NCBI GenBank assembly: GCA_945901795.1
Contig: CAMDLP010000009.1
Span: 1-64,000, forward strand
DNA from: Akkermansia muciniphila
GTDB taxonomy: Bacteria > Verrucomicrobiota > Verrucomicrobiia > Verrucomicrobiales > Akkermansiaceae
DNA: 64,000 bases
Direction of reading: 5' to 3'
Both the position numbers and the translations under genes were made by a program. This document shows positions 41,577-52,250 of this stretch, in pieces. Within the stretch, counting starts at the first letter, position 1, and each line of letters begins with the position of its first letter. The notes below the pieces were generated by a model. It was not told the origin of the DNA. It did no database searches and worked only from the letters and a program-made list of their open reading frames with translations.

Positions 41577-43137
41577 TGTCGGCGCTGGTTCAAAACTGGA
41601 TTTTTCGCCGGAGCAAAACTAGACAGATTTCAACGTGAAATGGCGCCGCCTCAGGGGCCAGGTTAACTTTGGTGAATGATCGAGAACCCAGAGCTTGCGA
41701 AACGGGTGGAAAAGCACGGTGACCACCTTGCGGGAAGTGGGTGCGATCTCATAACTCTGGCCGTCGAATTCGATGTAGGGGCCGGTGTGAACCTTGCGTG
41801 TTGCTCGCAGGGAGAAGTGAAGATCTAGCAGGGTTGACGCAGGTGCGGGACTCAGGCGAGCCGTGCGTTTGAGCAACTGCTCGTCCCAAACTTCGGACGG
41901 GATCCTGCCGGTGGTGCGCTGGATTTTACTGCTTTGGCGTAGGATTTCCATCTGAAGGATTGAATCGGCTGATTTCCAGTCGCTGACTTCGGCGTGGGCC
42001 ATCAGGGTGACGAGGCGGTTTTGGAAGGTTTGAAAGGCGCGCTCGATTTTGCCTTTGGCTTGGGGCGTTGGAGCCACGAGTTGCGCGACGTGCAGCGCCC
42101 GCAAGGCACGCTGGAACTCGCTGCGCGGATCGGCGTGATGATTGCTGGAACTTGGTCCGAAGAGGCTCAGGGCGTCGGTATAGATCGCCTCCGGCAGGCC
42201 GTGACGCTCGAAAGCCTCGCGGAAGTGCATGAAGTGGTTCCAGGTGGTGTCACGCTCGACGAAGCGGCCCGCGACAAACACGCCCGAGCAATCATCGACG
42301 GTGAGCAGCAAGGTTTGTTTTTGCGGAGCCGGCCACCACTGGTGGATCGAACTGTCATGCTGCAAAAGTTCGCCGACGTGGGCACGGCGGAAGCGCCGGT
42401 AGGTGCGCTTCTTGGGCGTGGGCGTGGGAACCAGGTGCGAGAGGTTGGTTTTGACGTAGGTTTGGACAGTGGCGCGGGCCCGCTTGAAGTTGCACAGCCG
42501 GTCCATCTCGTCGGCGACGAGTTGATAGTTAGGTGGACTTTGCACGGGCAGGAAGCCCTTGAGAAAATCGACGACTTCGGGCGGCCAGTCCTCACGCCGG
42601 TCGCCTCCGCTGGCCTTGGGCTGATAGTCGGGCTTGTCCTTGAGGTAGTCAGTGCGTAGCTGGTAGAGCCTTGCGCGGCTTACGCCCAGGCGGGCGGCGG
42701 CACTGGGCGCGTCCAGCGCACCGGAGTTGAAATCCTTGAGGATGTTGCGGATGAAGTCGGGCGGCAGGCGATGAATGAGTTGTTTCTTTGCACGCCGGGC
42801 AACATCGCCTCAATCGTGTGCCTTCGGCAATCCTCCACCATGGGGGCGCTGCCCCCAAACCCCCGGAGTTTTCCGCATTGGGCCAATGGGCATTTGGTGA
42901 GGAGTGTCGCGGACGGGGTAATCCGTGCCGCGACACCGAGGCCATAGCCCCTTTGGCAACGCCCGCCGCTCCGGTTGCCCTCCGGCAGAGCCGTACCCTG
43001 CGGACGACGCTCAATACTCACTTCGCATCCGCTCGATACCAGTCACTTACGGCGCAATCCCCCAGAAATCCAGTTTTGCTCCGTCGCCGGTGTCTAGTTT
43101 TGAACCGTCTCTGTCTAGTTTTGCTCCGGCCCCGACA
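41577..43137 (-). mobile_element. Insertion element with TGTCGG...CCGACA ends and 16-bp target duplication
   Basis: The 1561-bp element starts TGTCGGCGCTGGTTCAAAACTGG and ends in the imperfect complement (18 of 23 positions). It is flanked by an exact 16-bp direct repeat GAATTTTTTCATGCCG at 41561-41576 and 43138-43153. A second, inner inverted pair GCCGGAGCAAAACTAGACAG lies at 41607-41626 and 43111-43130, with a further CTAGTTTTG site near the right end. It encodes one DDE transposase. The TG...CA ends and repeated subterminal sites recall transposons of the Mu/IS21/Tn7 retroviral-integrase superfamily. I cannot place it in a named IS family. Confidence 0.85.
41619..42812 (-). CDS. DDE (rve-type) transposase of the element
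   Basis: The open frame runs from after a stop near 42813 to TAG 41619, which lies inside the inner inverted repeat. The N-terminal part (KKQLIHRLPPDFIRNILKDFNSGALDAPSAAARLGVSRARLYQL) is an HTH. A second DNA-binding stretch follows, then an integrase core: HDSSIHQW (first Asp), LLLTVDDCSGVFVAG, AIYTDALSLFG (second Asp), and TPQAKGKIERAFQTFQNRL (Glu). The C-terminal domain is basic. No ATG, GTG or TTG exists before the HTH; the ORF track starts at an internal GTG (42545). Either an atypical start is used or the 5' end is damaged. Confidence 0.75.
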
Positions 43138-43314
43138 GAATTTTTTCATGCCGGTGGTTTGACGGATGAAGGGACTTCATCCCCAGCCTCGGATTTAGCG
43201 TTGGGTGCCGCGTAGGAGCACGTTCCGGCCGCACAAGGGATGGCTATATCCCCTCCCCTCTCGAAGCCATTCCGCGTCCGTTAGGCATCGTTGGCGCGCG
43301 GATTGAACAGGCGG
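42813..43314. other. Element right part and flank, no gene seen
   Basis: Bases 42813-43137 are the right part of the insertion element and hold only its terminal repeats. From 43154 to 43314 there is no credible gene. A small hairpin GGATGAAG-GGA-CTTCATCC at 43164-43182 lies downstream of the integrase gene on the minus strand and could end its transcript. Confidence 0.5.
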
Positions 43315-44694
43315 TCAGCTTTCCTCCGAATCAGGCAGGGTGACGATCCTCGCCCGGTGATCCCACTGGTAGGTGTTTTCCCACTGTCCCCCCTTCGGCA
43401 GGATGCCGAACCACTCGTCAGCTTGATCTTCGGTGGCCAGTTCCCGGTAGTTCTTGAAGATGACCGACGGCGAGTTGCCGGCCTCAAGCGCCACCTGGTC
43501 AGCACTCTTCACCGTGGCGATGCGGTAGCTGATGTAAGAGTGGCGCAGCACGTTGCGCGGCCATTCCAGTTTCAAGGCACGGGCAAGCGCGGTCGTCTCC
43601 CGGTGCAGCAGTGTGGTGCGAACCACCTTCCCCTTGCGCGGCAGCGGCTCGATCCACGCCCGCAGGTTGTCGGAGATCGGGATGATGCGGCGGGATGCCG
43701 TTTTTGCCTGCCCCGCCCGAAGCTCAATGATGCCACGGTCCAAATCGAAGGCGGACCAGCTCAGTCGGTTCAGCTCGGCCATGCGGATGCCAGCGAACGC
43801 CCCGATGGCGAGGATGGGAATCAGATGCGGCGGGGCGACGTGCAGGATTTTTTCCATCTGCTTCGGCGTGAACACCGAAACATCGTCGTCATTCTTGATC
43901 TTCACCTTCTTGAGTTGCTCCGGTGCCGTCATCTGTTCGGCGGGCAGGCAGTTTTGCGAGCGACCGTAGGAAAACAGCACCTTCACACAGACCAGCATCG
44001 AATTGCGCGAACTGGACGACACCTTGAAACCTCGCAGCCAAGCGTCGATGTCCGAGGAGCTCACGCCGAGGATCTCGCCCGGAAAGGCATCGGCGAAGCG
44101 ATTCAGGATCGTCTTGAGTTGGGACACGTAGGTCTTGCTGGCCCCGTCCTGCTCGCGGGCGACGATGAGTTCCGCCACCAGTTCCGGCAGGCTCATGCGC
44201 CGGGTGAGCGGCTTGAAGAACTTCCGGTAATCGGTCGCCATGGACGTGAGGGACTCGCTCTCCGCCAACTTGCGAGCCTGGACGTAATCCTCCACGGCGG
44301 CGACCAGCGGGAGTTTGAGTTCACCCAGCAGTTCAACCGCTTTGGCGTAGTTGTCGCGCTCGTGCGGTTTCAGGTCGGTGACGTGCTGCATGCCGCTCTG
44401 AATTCGCTGCGCCACGAACAGCGCCTCCTTTTTGGCAGCGGCGAGGTCAGGAAACGCTTTGCGAATCCGTTTGCCATCCCGGTAATGGGCGATGAAGTAG
44501 CGCTTCCGGCCCTTCGATTCCGACAGGTAAATGGGCACGGACGCCGATCCGAATTTCACCGTGGCAGTGGGTCCAGCCTTTCTGCCGTTCCGAGAAGGGG
44601 AGTTCTGGATGCCCTTGTCGTTTGTCACCATTTTGTCACCAGCCGCGTTCATGACGCTGGAAAAGGTGTCAACCTGGACCAAATCCGCCTTCAT
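43315..44694 (-). CDS. Tyrosine recombinase (phage/island integrase)
   Basis: The 459-residue integrase has an N-terminal arm-binding segment (about 45-85, VPIYLSESKGRKRYFIAHYRDGKRIRKAFPDLAAAKKEA) and a SAM-like core-binding domain (about 125-245). The catalytic domain carries the first Arg in AGIRMAELNRL, Lys in QAKTASRRIIP, HxxR-region RHSYISYRIA, and the nucleophile Tyr in FKNYRELAT. It lies 32 bases from the 3' end of tRNA-Lys and reads away from it, the standard position after tRNA-targeted integration. Accessory genes stretch to its left as far as the ISL3 remnant. Confidence 0.9.
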   Translation of the reverse strand: MKADLVQVDTFSSVMNAAGDKMVTNDKGIQNSPSRNGRKAGPTATVKFGSASVPIYLSESKGRKRYFIAHYRDGKRIRKAFPDLAAAKKEALFVAQRIQSGMQHVTDLKPHERDNYAKAVELLGELKLPLVAAVEDYVQARKLAESESLTSMATDYRKFFKPLTRRMSLPELVAELIVAREQDGASKTYVSQLKTILNRFADAFPGEILGVSSSDIDAWLRGFKVSSSSRNSMLVCVKVLFSYGRSQNCLPAEQMTAPEQLKKVKIKNDDDVSVFTPKQMEKILHVAPPHLIPILAIGAFAGIRMAELNRLSWSAFDLDRGIIELRAGQAKTASRRIIPISDNLRAWIEPLPRKGKVVRTTLLHRETTALARALKLEWPRNVLRHSYISYRIATVKSADQVALEAGNSPSVIFKNYRELATEDQADEWFGILPKGGQWENTYQWDHRARIVTLPDSEES

Positions 44695-44726
44695 AACCCC
44701 TTGGGGGTGAGGCGTTTAAAAAGAAG

Positions 44727-44799
<73 letters not shown>

Positions 44800-44974
44800 G
44801 TTATACTTTATCGATGTCGCCGGCATTCCCGGAGGTTTGCTGGCTTGGCGACGCCGGAGGTTTAGCAAGTCTCGCGGTGAGGGCAACGGTAAAATTTGGC
44901 GGATTCGCGCATTATTTTCATCGCGACAATGTCATGGACAAACGGGCGCTTTGGCACAACACAGCGACCGGCCC

Positions 44975-46312
44975 ATGCATCTTTTTCACGAATCCCGTCT
45001 CACGCTGCGGCTGGCGTTGCCGCTGATGATCGGGCAGCTCAGCCAGATGCTGATGGGCGTGGTGGATAGCCTGATGGTCGGGCATTTGGGGGTGACGGAT
45101 CTCGCGGCGCTGACCTTCGCGAACTCGCTGTTTCACGTGCCGTTCGTGTTCGGGATCGGCTTGCTGACGGGGATTTCCGTTTTCACGTCGAACTCGCGCG
45201 GGTCGGATGACGCCCCGGGTGCTCGCGGGAGCTGCCGCCACGGGCTCTATCTGGCAACGGCGCTGGGATTGGTGCTGTTCGGGATTTCCTGGCTCGTTTC
45301 GATGAACCTCGATTTCTTCGGCCAGCCCGCCGCGGTGGCCTTACGGACGACGGTGTTTTTTCAAATCATCATGGCCTCGGTGATTCCGGCGCTGGCGTCG
45401 ATCGCGTTGAAAAATCATGCGGACGCGCTGAATCGCCCGTGGCCGCCGTTCTGGATTTTCCTCGGCGGCGTGGGGCTGAATGTCGGGCTGAACTGGGTGA
45501 TGATTCATGGCAATTTAGGCTGTCCGGCTCTCGGATTCGAGGGCGCGGCTTGGGCGACGCTGATTTCCCGGACCGCGATTCTGCTGGCGATGTTTTGGTG
45601 GCTGATGCGGGCGAAGGGCTTGCGCGAATGGGTGCCTCACCGCTGGTTCCGCGCGCCGGATTTCAGCGATCTCCGGCGTCTGCTTTCGGTCGGGCTGCCA
45701 GCGAGCATCCAGATGATTTTTGAGGTTTCCGCGTTCTCGCTGGCCGGGCTGATCATGGGGCGCTTCGGGCCGGACGCGATGGCGGCCCATCAGATCGCGA
45801 TCACGCTCGCGGCCACCGCGTTCATGATTCCGCTCGGGCTTTCGATGGCGCTCACCGTCCGGATCGGCGAGGCCCATGGCGCGGGCGAAATGAAACGGCT
45901 GCGCCCGATCGCGATCTCGGGCTGGTTGCTCAGCGGTGGCTGGTCGCTCGTCGCGGCGGCTTGTTTCCTGATTTTCGGGAAATCCCTCGCATCGCTTTTC
46001 ATCGACGCGCCTGCAGTGGTCGCGCTGGCGGCTTCACTGTTAGTGATCGTCGGGGTTTTCCAACTGGTTGACAGTCTGCAAGTCGTATCATCGGCGATGC
46101 TGCGCGGCCTGCATGACGCGCGGGTGCCGGCGGTGATGGGGTTTGCGTCGTATTGGCTCGTCGGGCTGCCGGTCGGCGCGGGGTTGGCGTTCGGTCTGGG
46201 GCTCGGAGCGACCGGCGTCTGGTGGGGGCTGGCGGCGGGGCTGTTCGTGGCCTGCGTCACCTTGAGTCCGCGCCTGTGGCGGAGCACGGGCAAGGCCAGG
46301 CAACGCGCTTGA
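44975..46312 (+). CDS. MATE family efflux transporter
   Basis: ATG 44975 (MHLFHESRLTLRLALPLMIGQLSQMLMGVVDSLMVGHLG) gives 445 residues with about 12 membrane helices in two similar halves, the second beginning near RRLLSVGLPASIQMIFEVSAFSLAGLIMGRFG. These are the MATE (NorM/DinF) signatures. It exports cationic compounds with Na+ or H+ antiport. The ORF track's longer start overlaps tRNA-Lys flanking DNA and is rejected. The gap from the tRNA (44800-44974) holds two copies of CCGGAGGTTT but no gene. Confidence 0.92.
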   Translation: MHLFHESRLTLRLALPLMIGQLSQMLMGVVDSLMVGHLGVTDLAALTFANSLFHVPFVFGIGLLTGISVFTSNSRGSDDAPGARGSCRHGLYLATALGLVLFGISWLVSMNLDFFGQPAAVALRTTVFFQIIMASVIPALASIALKNHADALNRPWPPFWIFLGGVGLNVGLNWVMIHGNLGCPALGFEGAAWATLISRTAILLAMFWWLMRAKGLREWVPHRWFRAPDFSDLRRLLSVGLPASIQMIFEVSAFSLAGLIMGRFGPDAMAAHQIAITLAATAFMIPLGLSMALTVRIGEAHGAGEMKRLRPIAISGWLLSGGWSLVAAACFLIFGKSLASLFIDAPAVVALAASLLVIVGVFQLVDSLQVVSSAMLRGLHDARVPAVMGFASYWLVGLPVGAGLAFGLGLGATGVWWGLAAGLFVACVTLSPRLWRSTGKARQRA

Positions 46313-46460
46313 TGGAGTTAGGCGGTCAAAAGCGCGCCGTCATCCGCGAATTCCGTCATTCCCTCTACCGATTTCACTTCCGGCGGACTCTCCCCTTGAA
46401 AACCCATCCATCCCTGTTTATTCCTCGCCGGGCCTGCGCAGCAGCCTGTTCCTTATCGCC

Positions 46461-47141
46461 ATGAATGCCCTTACCCGTTGCCTCGAAACTTACTGGTCCT
46501 CCTCCATCGGGAAAAAGCTCATCGTCGCCATCACCGGCTTGGTTCTGGTCGTTTTCCTGGCGGGCCACCTTACCGGCAACCTCCTGATGTATGTCGGTCG
46601 CGAGGCGTTTAACGAATACGCCCATTTCCTCCACACCATGCTTCACGGTGCGGGCGTTTGGATCGCCCGGATCGGCTTGTTGGTGATGCTGGTGCTGCAT
46701 GTCGCGGCGACCATTTCCCTCACCCGCCAGAACCGCGCCGCCCGCCAGGCCTACGAGCACAAGGCGACGATCCAAGCCTCCAAATCCTCGCGGATCATGA
46801 TCGTTTCCGGTCTCACCATCCTCGCTTTCGTCGTCTTCCACATCCTCCACTACACCGTCCGGGTGGATGCGGATCTGGCCAAACTCGGAGCCACCGACCC
46901 CTTCGGGATGGTCGTCGTCGGCTTCCGTAATCCCCTCGTCGTGCTCTTTTACGTCATCTCCATGACGCTGCTCTGCTCCCACCTCTCCCACGGCGTCGCC
47001 TCGATCTTCCAAACGCTCGGCCTGCGTTCTAAGAAAGCGCAGGGGCTCATCCAGCAGTTCTCGCTCGCCCTCAGCCTCGCCATCTGGGCCGGGTTCATCT
47101 CCATCCCGATCTCGGTTCTCGCCGGTCTCATCAAGCTCTAA
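46461..47141 (+). CDS. sdhC: Succinate dehydrogenase cytochrome b subunit
   Basis: The 226-residue integral membrane protein has five helices and histidines in AGHLTGNLLMYVG, FAHFLH-like YAHFLHTMLHGAG, LVLHVAATI, FHILHYTV and HLSHGVASIF, positioned to bind two b hemes. This is the type B SdhC in which one subunit anchors the complex, so no sdhD is expected. It anchors SdhA/SdhB and passes electrons to quinone. sdhA follows after 12 bases. Confidence 0.93.
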   Translation: MNALTRCLETYWSSSIGKKLIVAITGLVLVVFLAGHLTGNLLMYVGREAFNEYAHFLHTMLHGAGVWIARIGLLVMLVLHVAATISLTRQNRAARQAYEHKATIQASKSSRIMIVSGLTILAFVVFHILHYTVRVDADLAKLGATDPFGMVVVGFRNPLVVLFYVISMTLLCSHLSHGVASIFQTLGLRSKKAQGLIQQFSLALSLAIWAGFISIPISVLAGLIKL

Positions 47142-47153
47142 CTTCATTGCACC

Positions 47154-49130
47154 ATGTCCATCGTCCTCGACAGCAAAATCCCGTCCGGCCCGCTTGATCA
47201 GAAATGGTCCAAGCACAAGATGGACTCCAAGCTCATCAACCCGGCGAACAAGCGGAAATTCACCGTGATCATCGTCGGCTCCGGCCTCGCCGGTGGTTCC
47301 GCCGCCGCCTCGCTTGCGGAGATGGGCTATCAGGTGAAGTGCTTCTGCTACCAAGACAGCCCGCGCCGCGCCCACTCGATCGCCGCGCAGGGCGGCATCA
47401 ACGCCGCCAAGAACTACCAGAACGACGGCGACTCCGTGCGCCGTCTGTTCTACGACACCATCAAGGGCGGCGACTTCCGCGCCCGCGAAGGCAACGTCTA
47501 TCGGCTCGCCGAGGTTTCCAACTCCATCATCGACCAATGCGTCGCGCAGGGCGTGCCCTTCGCCCGCGAATACGGCGGCCTGCTCGACAACCGCTCGTTC
47601 GGCGGTTCGCAGGTGTCCCGCACCTTCTACGCCCGTGGCCAGACCGGCCAACAGCTTCTCATCGGTTGCTATCAGGCACTTGAAAAGGAAATCCACAAGG
47701 GCGGCGTGAAGATGTATCCGCGCACCGAGATGCTCGACCTCGTGCTCGTCAACGGCCACGCCAAGGGCATCGTCGTCCGCGACCTCAACACCGGCGCGAT
47801 CTCGACCCACGCCGCGGATGCGGTCATCCTCGCCACCGGCGGCTACGGCAACGTCTTCTTCCTCTCCACCAACGCGATGGGCTGCAACGTCACCGGGGCC
47901 TGGCGCGCCGCCCGCCGCGGAGCGTATTTTGCCAATCCCTGCTACACCCAGATCCACCCGACCTGCATTCCTGTTAGCGGCGACTATCAGTCCAAGCTCA
48001 CCCTGATGTCCGAGTCGCTCCGCAACGACGGCCGCATCTGGGCTCCCAAATCCAAGGAGATCGCCGCGAAAATCCGCGCCAAACAGCTCAACCCCAACGA
48101 CGTCCCCGAGGACGACCGCGACTACTTCCTGGAGCGGAAATACCCGTCCTTCGGCAACCTCGCGCCGCGCGACATTTCCTCCCGCGCCGCCAAGGAGGCC
48201 TGCGATGAAGGCCGCGGAATCGCCCCGACCGGACTCGGCGTCTATCTGGATTTCCGCGACGCCACCAAGCGCCTCGGCGAGGCCACCATCCGCGCCCGCT
48301 ACGGCAACCTCTTCCAGATGTATGAGAAAATCGCCGGCGAGGATCCTTACAAGCTGCCGATGATGATCTATCCGGCTGTCCACTACACCATGGGCGGCCT
48401 GTGGGTGGACTACAACCTGATGTCCAACATCCCCGGCCTGCACGTGCTCGGCGAGGCGAATTTCTCCGACCACGGTGCGAACCGCCTCGGCGCATCCGCG
48501 CTGATGCAAGGTCTGGCAGACGGTTACTTCGTCATCCCGACGACCATCGCCAACTACCTCGTCACCCAGAAACCCGGCACCGTCACCACCGACATGCCCG
48601 AGTTCAAACAGACCGAGGCGGAGACCCGCGAGCGAGTCAACAAGCTGCTTTCCATCCAAGGCAAGCGCACCGTGGATTCCTTCCACCGCGAGCTCGGCCT
48701 CACCATGTGGGACAAGTGCGGCATGGCCCGCTCCCGCGAGGGACTCACCGAGGCGCTAGAAAAAATCCCGCAGATCCGCGAGGAATTCTGGCAGAACGTC
48801 CTCATCCCCGGCTCCGGCGACAACGCCAACATGGAGCTCGAAAAAGCCGGCCGTGTCGCCGACTTCCTCGAATTCGGCGAGGTCATGTGCCACGACGCGC
48901 TCGACCGCGAGGAATCCTGCGGCGGCCACTTCCGCACCGAGCACCAGTTCTTTGAAAACAGCCCGGAAGTCATCGCCGGCAGCACCCAGGCCGGCGAGGC
49001 CAAGCGCGACGACGAGCATTTCTCGCACGTCTCCGCCTGGGAATACAACGGCGAAGGCAAGGCCCCGACTCTCCACAAGGAGTCCCTCGTTTACGAGGAA
49101 GTGCACATCTCCATCCGCAGCTACGCGTAA
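47154..49130 (+). CDS. sdhA: Succinate dehydrogenase/fumarate reductase flavoprotein
   Basis: The 658-residue subunit has an FAD-binding [17 protein letters not shown] near the N-terminus and the covalent-flavin His motif [21 protein letters not shown]. The active-site block is IHPTCIPV...[13 protein letters not shown] and the dicarboxylate-binding block [11 protein letters not shown]. It oxidises succinate to fumarate in the TCA cycle. The C-terminal domain is complete. sdhB, which normally follows in sdhCAB, is absent: the next gene is convergent pyrG 35 bases away. Confidence 0.95.
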   Translation: MSIVLDSKIPSGPLDQKWSKHKMDSKLINPANKRKFTVIIVGSGLAGGSAAASLAEMGYQVKCFCYQDSPRRAHSIAAQGGINAAKNYQNDGDSVRRLFYDTIKGGDFRAREGNVYRLAEVSNSIIDQCVAQGVPFAREYGGLLDNRSFGGSQVSRTFYARGQTGQQLLIGCYQALEKEIHKGGVKMYPRTEMLDLVLVNGHAKGIVVRDLNTGAISTHAADAVILATGGYGNVFFLSTNAMGCNVTGAWRAARRGAYFANPCYTQIHPTCIPVSGDYQSKLTLMSESLRNDGRIWAPKSKEIAAKIRAKQLNPNDVPEDDRDYFLERKYPSFGNLAPRDISSRAAKEACDEGRGIAPTGLGVYLDFRDATKRLGEATIRARYGNLFQMYEKIAGEDPYKLPMMIYPAVHYTMGGLWVDYNLMSNIPGLHVLGEANFSDHGANRLGASALMQGLADGYFVIPTTIANYLVTQKPGTVTTDMPEFKQTEAETRERVNKLLSIQGKRTVDSFHRELGLTMWDKCGMARSREGLTEALEKIPQIREEFWQNVLIPGSGDNANMELEKAGRVADFLEFGEVMCHDALDREESCGGHFRTEHQFFENSPEVIAGSTQAGEAKRDDEHFSHVSAWEYNGEGKAPTLHKESLVYEEVHISIRSYA

Positions 49131-49165
49131 ACGGGCAAGCGGCTAAGCGCCGGATGGCGCTGGCC

Positions 49166-50782
49166 TCAGTGCTTCTGCGAGTGCTCCAGCGCCGCGGCGA
49201 CGAAGCCGGCGAAGAGCGGGTGCGGGTGGTTCGGCTTGGATTGGAATTCCGGGTGGAATTGCGCGCCGACATAAAACGGGTGCTCCGGAAGCTCGACAAT
49301 TTCGACGAGGCCTTCCTCCGCCGAGACGGAGGAAATCACCAGACCCGCGTCCTGCAGGCGGTCCTGATAGTCGGAGTTGAACTCATACCGGTGACGATGG
49401 CGCTCGTGGATGCGTTCCACATTTCCATAAAGATCGGCAGCCTTGGTGCCGGTGAAAAGAATGGATTCGCTGGAACCGAGACGCATGGTGGCTCCCATGT
49501 CTTCAACGCCCTTTTGCTCTTCCTGCAAACAGATGACCGGGTGCTTAGTCGTCTTGTCGAACTCGGTGGAGTTCGCGCCTTTCAAGCCGCAGACGTTGCG
49601 CGCGTATTCGATGGTGGCAATCTGCATGCCGAGGCAGATACCGAAATACGGGATCTTATTCTCGCGGGCGTATTTGGCCGCTAGAATTTTCCCCTCCGTG
49701 CCGCGGTCGCCGAAACCACCGGGAACGAGGATGCCATCGACATCGCCGATGACGGACTTGGCGCCGTGGTCTTCGATCGCTTCCGCTTCCACGCGGACAA
49801 CCTGCACCTTGGTGTCGTGATGCGCGCCGGCATGGATCAGCGATTCGTAAATGGATTTATACGCGTCCTGAAGCTCGATGTATTTGCCGGCCACGGCGAT
49901 GGTGACCTTGTGCTTCGGATGGATGACGCGCTGCACAAATTTTTCCCAGTCCTCGAGCGCGGGCGACGGGGTGTGGCCGAGGCCTAACTTGTCCACCACC
50001 AACCGGTCGATCTTGTCGCGGCGGAGATCGAGCGGGCATTCGTAAATCGTGTGCGCCACGTCGCGGAAGGCGACGACGTTCTTGCGCTCGACGTTGCAGA
50101 ACATGGCGATCTTCTTGCGGTTGTCCTCGTCGAGGTCGGCCTCGGTGCGGCAAATGATGATGTCCGGCTGGATGCCGAGCTCGCGGAGTTTTGCGACGGA
50201 TTGCTGGGTCGGCTTGGTCTTCACCTCGCCGGCGGCCTTGATGTAGGGCAGCAGCGTGACGTGGATGAAGCAGACGTTTTCCTTGCCGACTTCGAGCGCG
50301 AACTGGCGCAGCGCCTCGATGAATAACAGGCCTTCCATGTCGCCCACGGTGCCGCCGATCTCGGTGATGAGCACGTCGGTGTGCGGGTTGTTCTCCGTGA
50401 CTTGGTGCATCCGCAGCTTGATCTCATCCGTGACGTGCGGGATGAACTGGACGGTTTTGCCGAGGTATTCGCCGCGCCGCTCCTTCTTGATGACCGAGTC
50501 GAAAACCTGACCTGAAGTTAGATTGTTCATCCGCGAGAGCACCCCGGAGGTGAAGCGCTCGTAGTGGCCGAGATCGAGGTCGGTCTCCGCGCCGTCGTCG
50601 AGTACGTAAACCTCGCCGTGCTGGAACGGCGACATGGTGCCCGGATCGACATTCAGATAGGGGTCGAATTTCTGCATCAGCGTGGTCAGGCCGCGGTGCT
50701 CGAGCAGGGTGCCGATAGATGCCGCGGCAAGACCCTTGCCGAGTGAGGAGACGACGCCGCCGGTGACGAAGATGTATTTCAT
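49166..50782 (-). CDS. pyrG: CTP synthase
   Basis: The 538-residue enzyme has the synthase domain at residues 1-about 265 ([24 protein letters not shown], then [15 protein letters not shown] and [11 protein letters not shown]). The class-I glutamine amidotransferase domain has the nucleophile Cys in YFGICLGMQ and the His-Glu pair in HPEFQSKP. It converts UTP to CTP with glutamine. The kdsB stop lies 22 bases upstream on the same strand, so CTP synthesis and the CTP-using KdsB step are encoded together. Confidence 0.97.
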   Translation of the reverse strand: MKYIFVTGGVVSSLGKGLAAASIGTLLEHRGLTTLMQKFDPYLNVDPGTMSPFQHGEVYVLDDGAETDLDLGHYERFTSGVLSRMNNLTSGQVFDSVIKKERRGEYLGKTVQFIPHVTDEIKLRMHQVTENNPHTDVLITEIGGTVGDMEGLLFIEALRQFALEVGKENVCFIHVTLLPYIKAAGEVKTKPTQQSVAKLRELGIQPDIIICRTEADLDEDNRKKIAMFCNVERKNVVAFRDVAHTIYECPLDLRRDKIDRLVVDKLGLGHTPSPALEDWEKFVQRVIHPKHKVTIAVAGKYIELQDAYKSIYESLIHAGAHHDTKVQVVRVEAEAIEDHGAKSVIGDVDGILVPGGFGDRGTEGKILAAKYARENKIPYFGICLGMQIATIEYARNVCGLKGANSTEFDKTTKHPVICLQEEQKGVEDMGATMRLGSSESILFTGTKAADLYGNVERIHERHRHRYEFNSDYQDRLQDAGLVISSVSAEEGLVEIVELPEHPFYVGAQFHPEFQSKPNHPHPLFAGFVAAALEHSQKH

Positions 50783-50804
50783 AAAAGTTTTGAGTTAGCA
50801 GTGA

Positions 50805-51566
50805 TCAGTGAGCAGACGAAGATAAGAGCCGTTCGATTTCGCGGGCTTGCTCCGGGGTATCGACGCCGGGTGAGGTGTCGGTGGTGATGAGAACTTTGAT
50901 AGACGCGCCGTTTTCGAGGGCGCGGAGTTGTTCGAGCGACTCGGCTTGTTCCAAAGGCGAGGGCGACCAGGTGACGAAGCGTTCGAGGAAACTCCGCTTG
51001 TAGGCGTAAATCCCCTTGTGGCGCAGGACCGGCAGGCCTTCGACCGGGTTGCGGAAAAACGGCAGCGGCGAGCGGGAGAAATAGAGCGCGCGACCATCGA
51101 GGGCGACGGCGACTTTCACCACGTTCGGGTCCTGCACGGCGGGGTCCGCGGGATCGAGCGGGTTGGCGGCGGTCGCCATGTCGAGCGTGGCGTCGGCGGC
51201 CATCGCGGCGGCGAGCTCGTCGATGAGCGCGGGATCGATGAGCGGCTCGTCGCCCTGGATGTTGACGATGTGGGTCGCCTGCGGGACGGCCTGCGCGGCC
51301 TCGGCGATGCGGTCGGTGCCGGTGGGATGGTCCGGCGAGGTCATGGCGACCTTGCCACCGAAGGCGATCACGGCGTCGCGGATCCGCTCATCGTCGGTGG
51401 CGACGATGATTTCATCCAGTCCGGAACATTGGCGACAGCGCTCCCAAACATGCTGGATCAAGGGCTTTCCGGCGATGAGATGCAGCGGCTTTCCGGGGAA
51501 ACGGGTGGAGCCCCAACGAGACGGCAATACGCCGAGAATGTAGGTGTTGGCTGGAGATTGGGTCAC
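50805..51566 (-). CDS. kdsB: 3-deoxy-manno-octulosonate cytidylyltransferase
   Basis: The 253-residue protein begins ILGVLPSRWGSTRFPGKPLHLIAGKPLIQHVWER, the CTP-binding loop of KdsB. It continues with IVATDDERIRDAV, MTSPDHPTGTDRIAE, and NIQGDEPLIDP, the metal and substrate site. It activates Kdo as CMP-Kdo for lipopolysaccharide assembly, so the organism makes Kdo-containing LPS. Complete length. It forms an apparent operon with pyrG. The start at 51566 follows no strong Shine-Dalgarno. Confidence 0.94.
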   Translation of the reverse strand: MTQSPANTYILGVLPSRWGSTRFPGKPLHLIAGKPLIQHVWERCRQCSGLDEIIVATDDERIRDAVIAFGGKVAMTSPDHPTGTDRIAEAAQAVPQATHIVNIQGDEPLIDPALIDELAAAMAADATLDMATAANPLDPADPAVQDPNVVKVAVALDGRALYFSRSPLPFFRNPVEGLPVLRHKGIYAYKRSFLERFVTWSPSPLEQAESLEQLRALENGASIKVLITTDTSPGVDTPEQAREIERLLSSSAH

Positions 51567-51702
51567 GTTTGGCGCGGGCTGGGCGAGCGTATGGCACGGA
51601 CAAGCCCACGGACAAGAGCGGTTTCGGAAAAAGATTCCGACAGCGCTCCGGAGGACGATTCGCGCGCCGCCTTGCGAGCCCCGCTCACGGAAAGAGCGAG
51701 GT

Positions 51703-52250
51703 TTAGCGAGTCGGGAACACGCCGCCGCTGTCGATGGCGGGCCGCTTCGGGTTGTGCGGCACGGTCACGAACACGACGCCGGAAGCGCTACCCTCGAAAT
51801 CCGACGCGGTGAAACTCACTCGATAAACGCGCCCGTCTCCCCTGCCCGAGCGCTCGGCGCGCAGCAGCACCATGCCGCCGTCGATGACCGCGTCGATCGC
51901 CATGTCACCATCGCCGAGCCCGTTAGCAGGCTCGTCCTGGGTGACGCCGGTGATGATGATCGTGGCGTTGTTGTCCGGGTCCTATATGCCGGTGATGCCC
52001 ACTGCCGCCATCTGGTGGTTAGGTGGCCAAAGCTTGCCAACCCGTTGAAAAATCCCGTCACATAGCTGTTACCCTTGGCATCCACCGCAATCCCGTTGCC
52101 GCCGTCGCTCCCGAAGCCTCCCGCTCTTTTCGCCCATAACACATTTCCACCAGGGGCATACTTCGCCACGAACACGTCTTCCAGACTGGCGCTGCTCAGG
52201 AGGGCGCTGCCGATCCGGGTCTGTCCCGACGGCAGCGACAGGACCAGATA
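51703..52250 (-). pseudogene. Remnant of an SBBP-repeat/PKD-like surface protein
   Basis: Two minus-strand frames carry pieces of one large secreted protein. The first is a beta-propeller SBBP repeat (DVFVAKYAPGGNVLWAKRAGG...GNSYVTGFFNG). Frame two, from about 51960, reads TIIITGVTQDEPANGLGDGDMAIDAVI...RVYRVSFTASDFEGSASGVVFVTVPHNP, an Ig/PKD-like C-terminal module that ends at 51703. A frame change and a stop separate them, and no signal peptide or complete gene is left. Confidence 0.6.

Noticed and set aside
46374-48686. 770-codon ORF antisense to sdhC/sdhA
   Set aside because: Codon-bias shadow of sdh genes; low-complexity acidic product.
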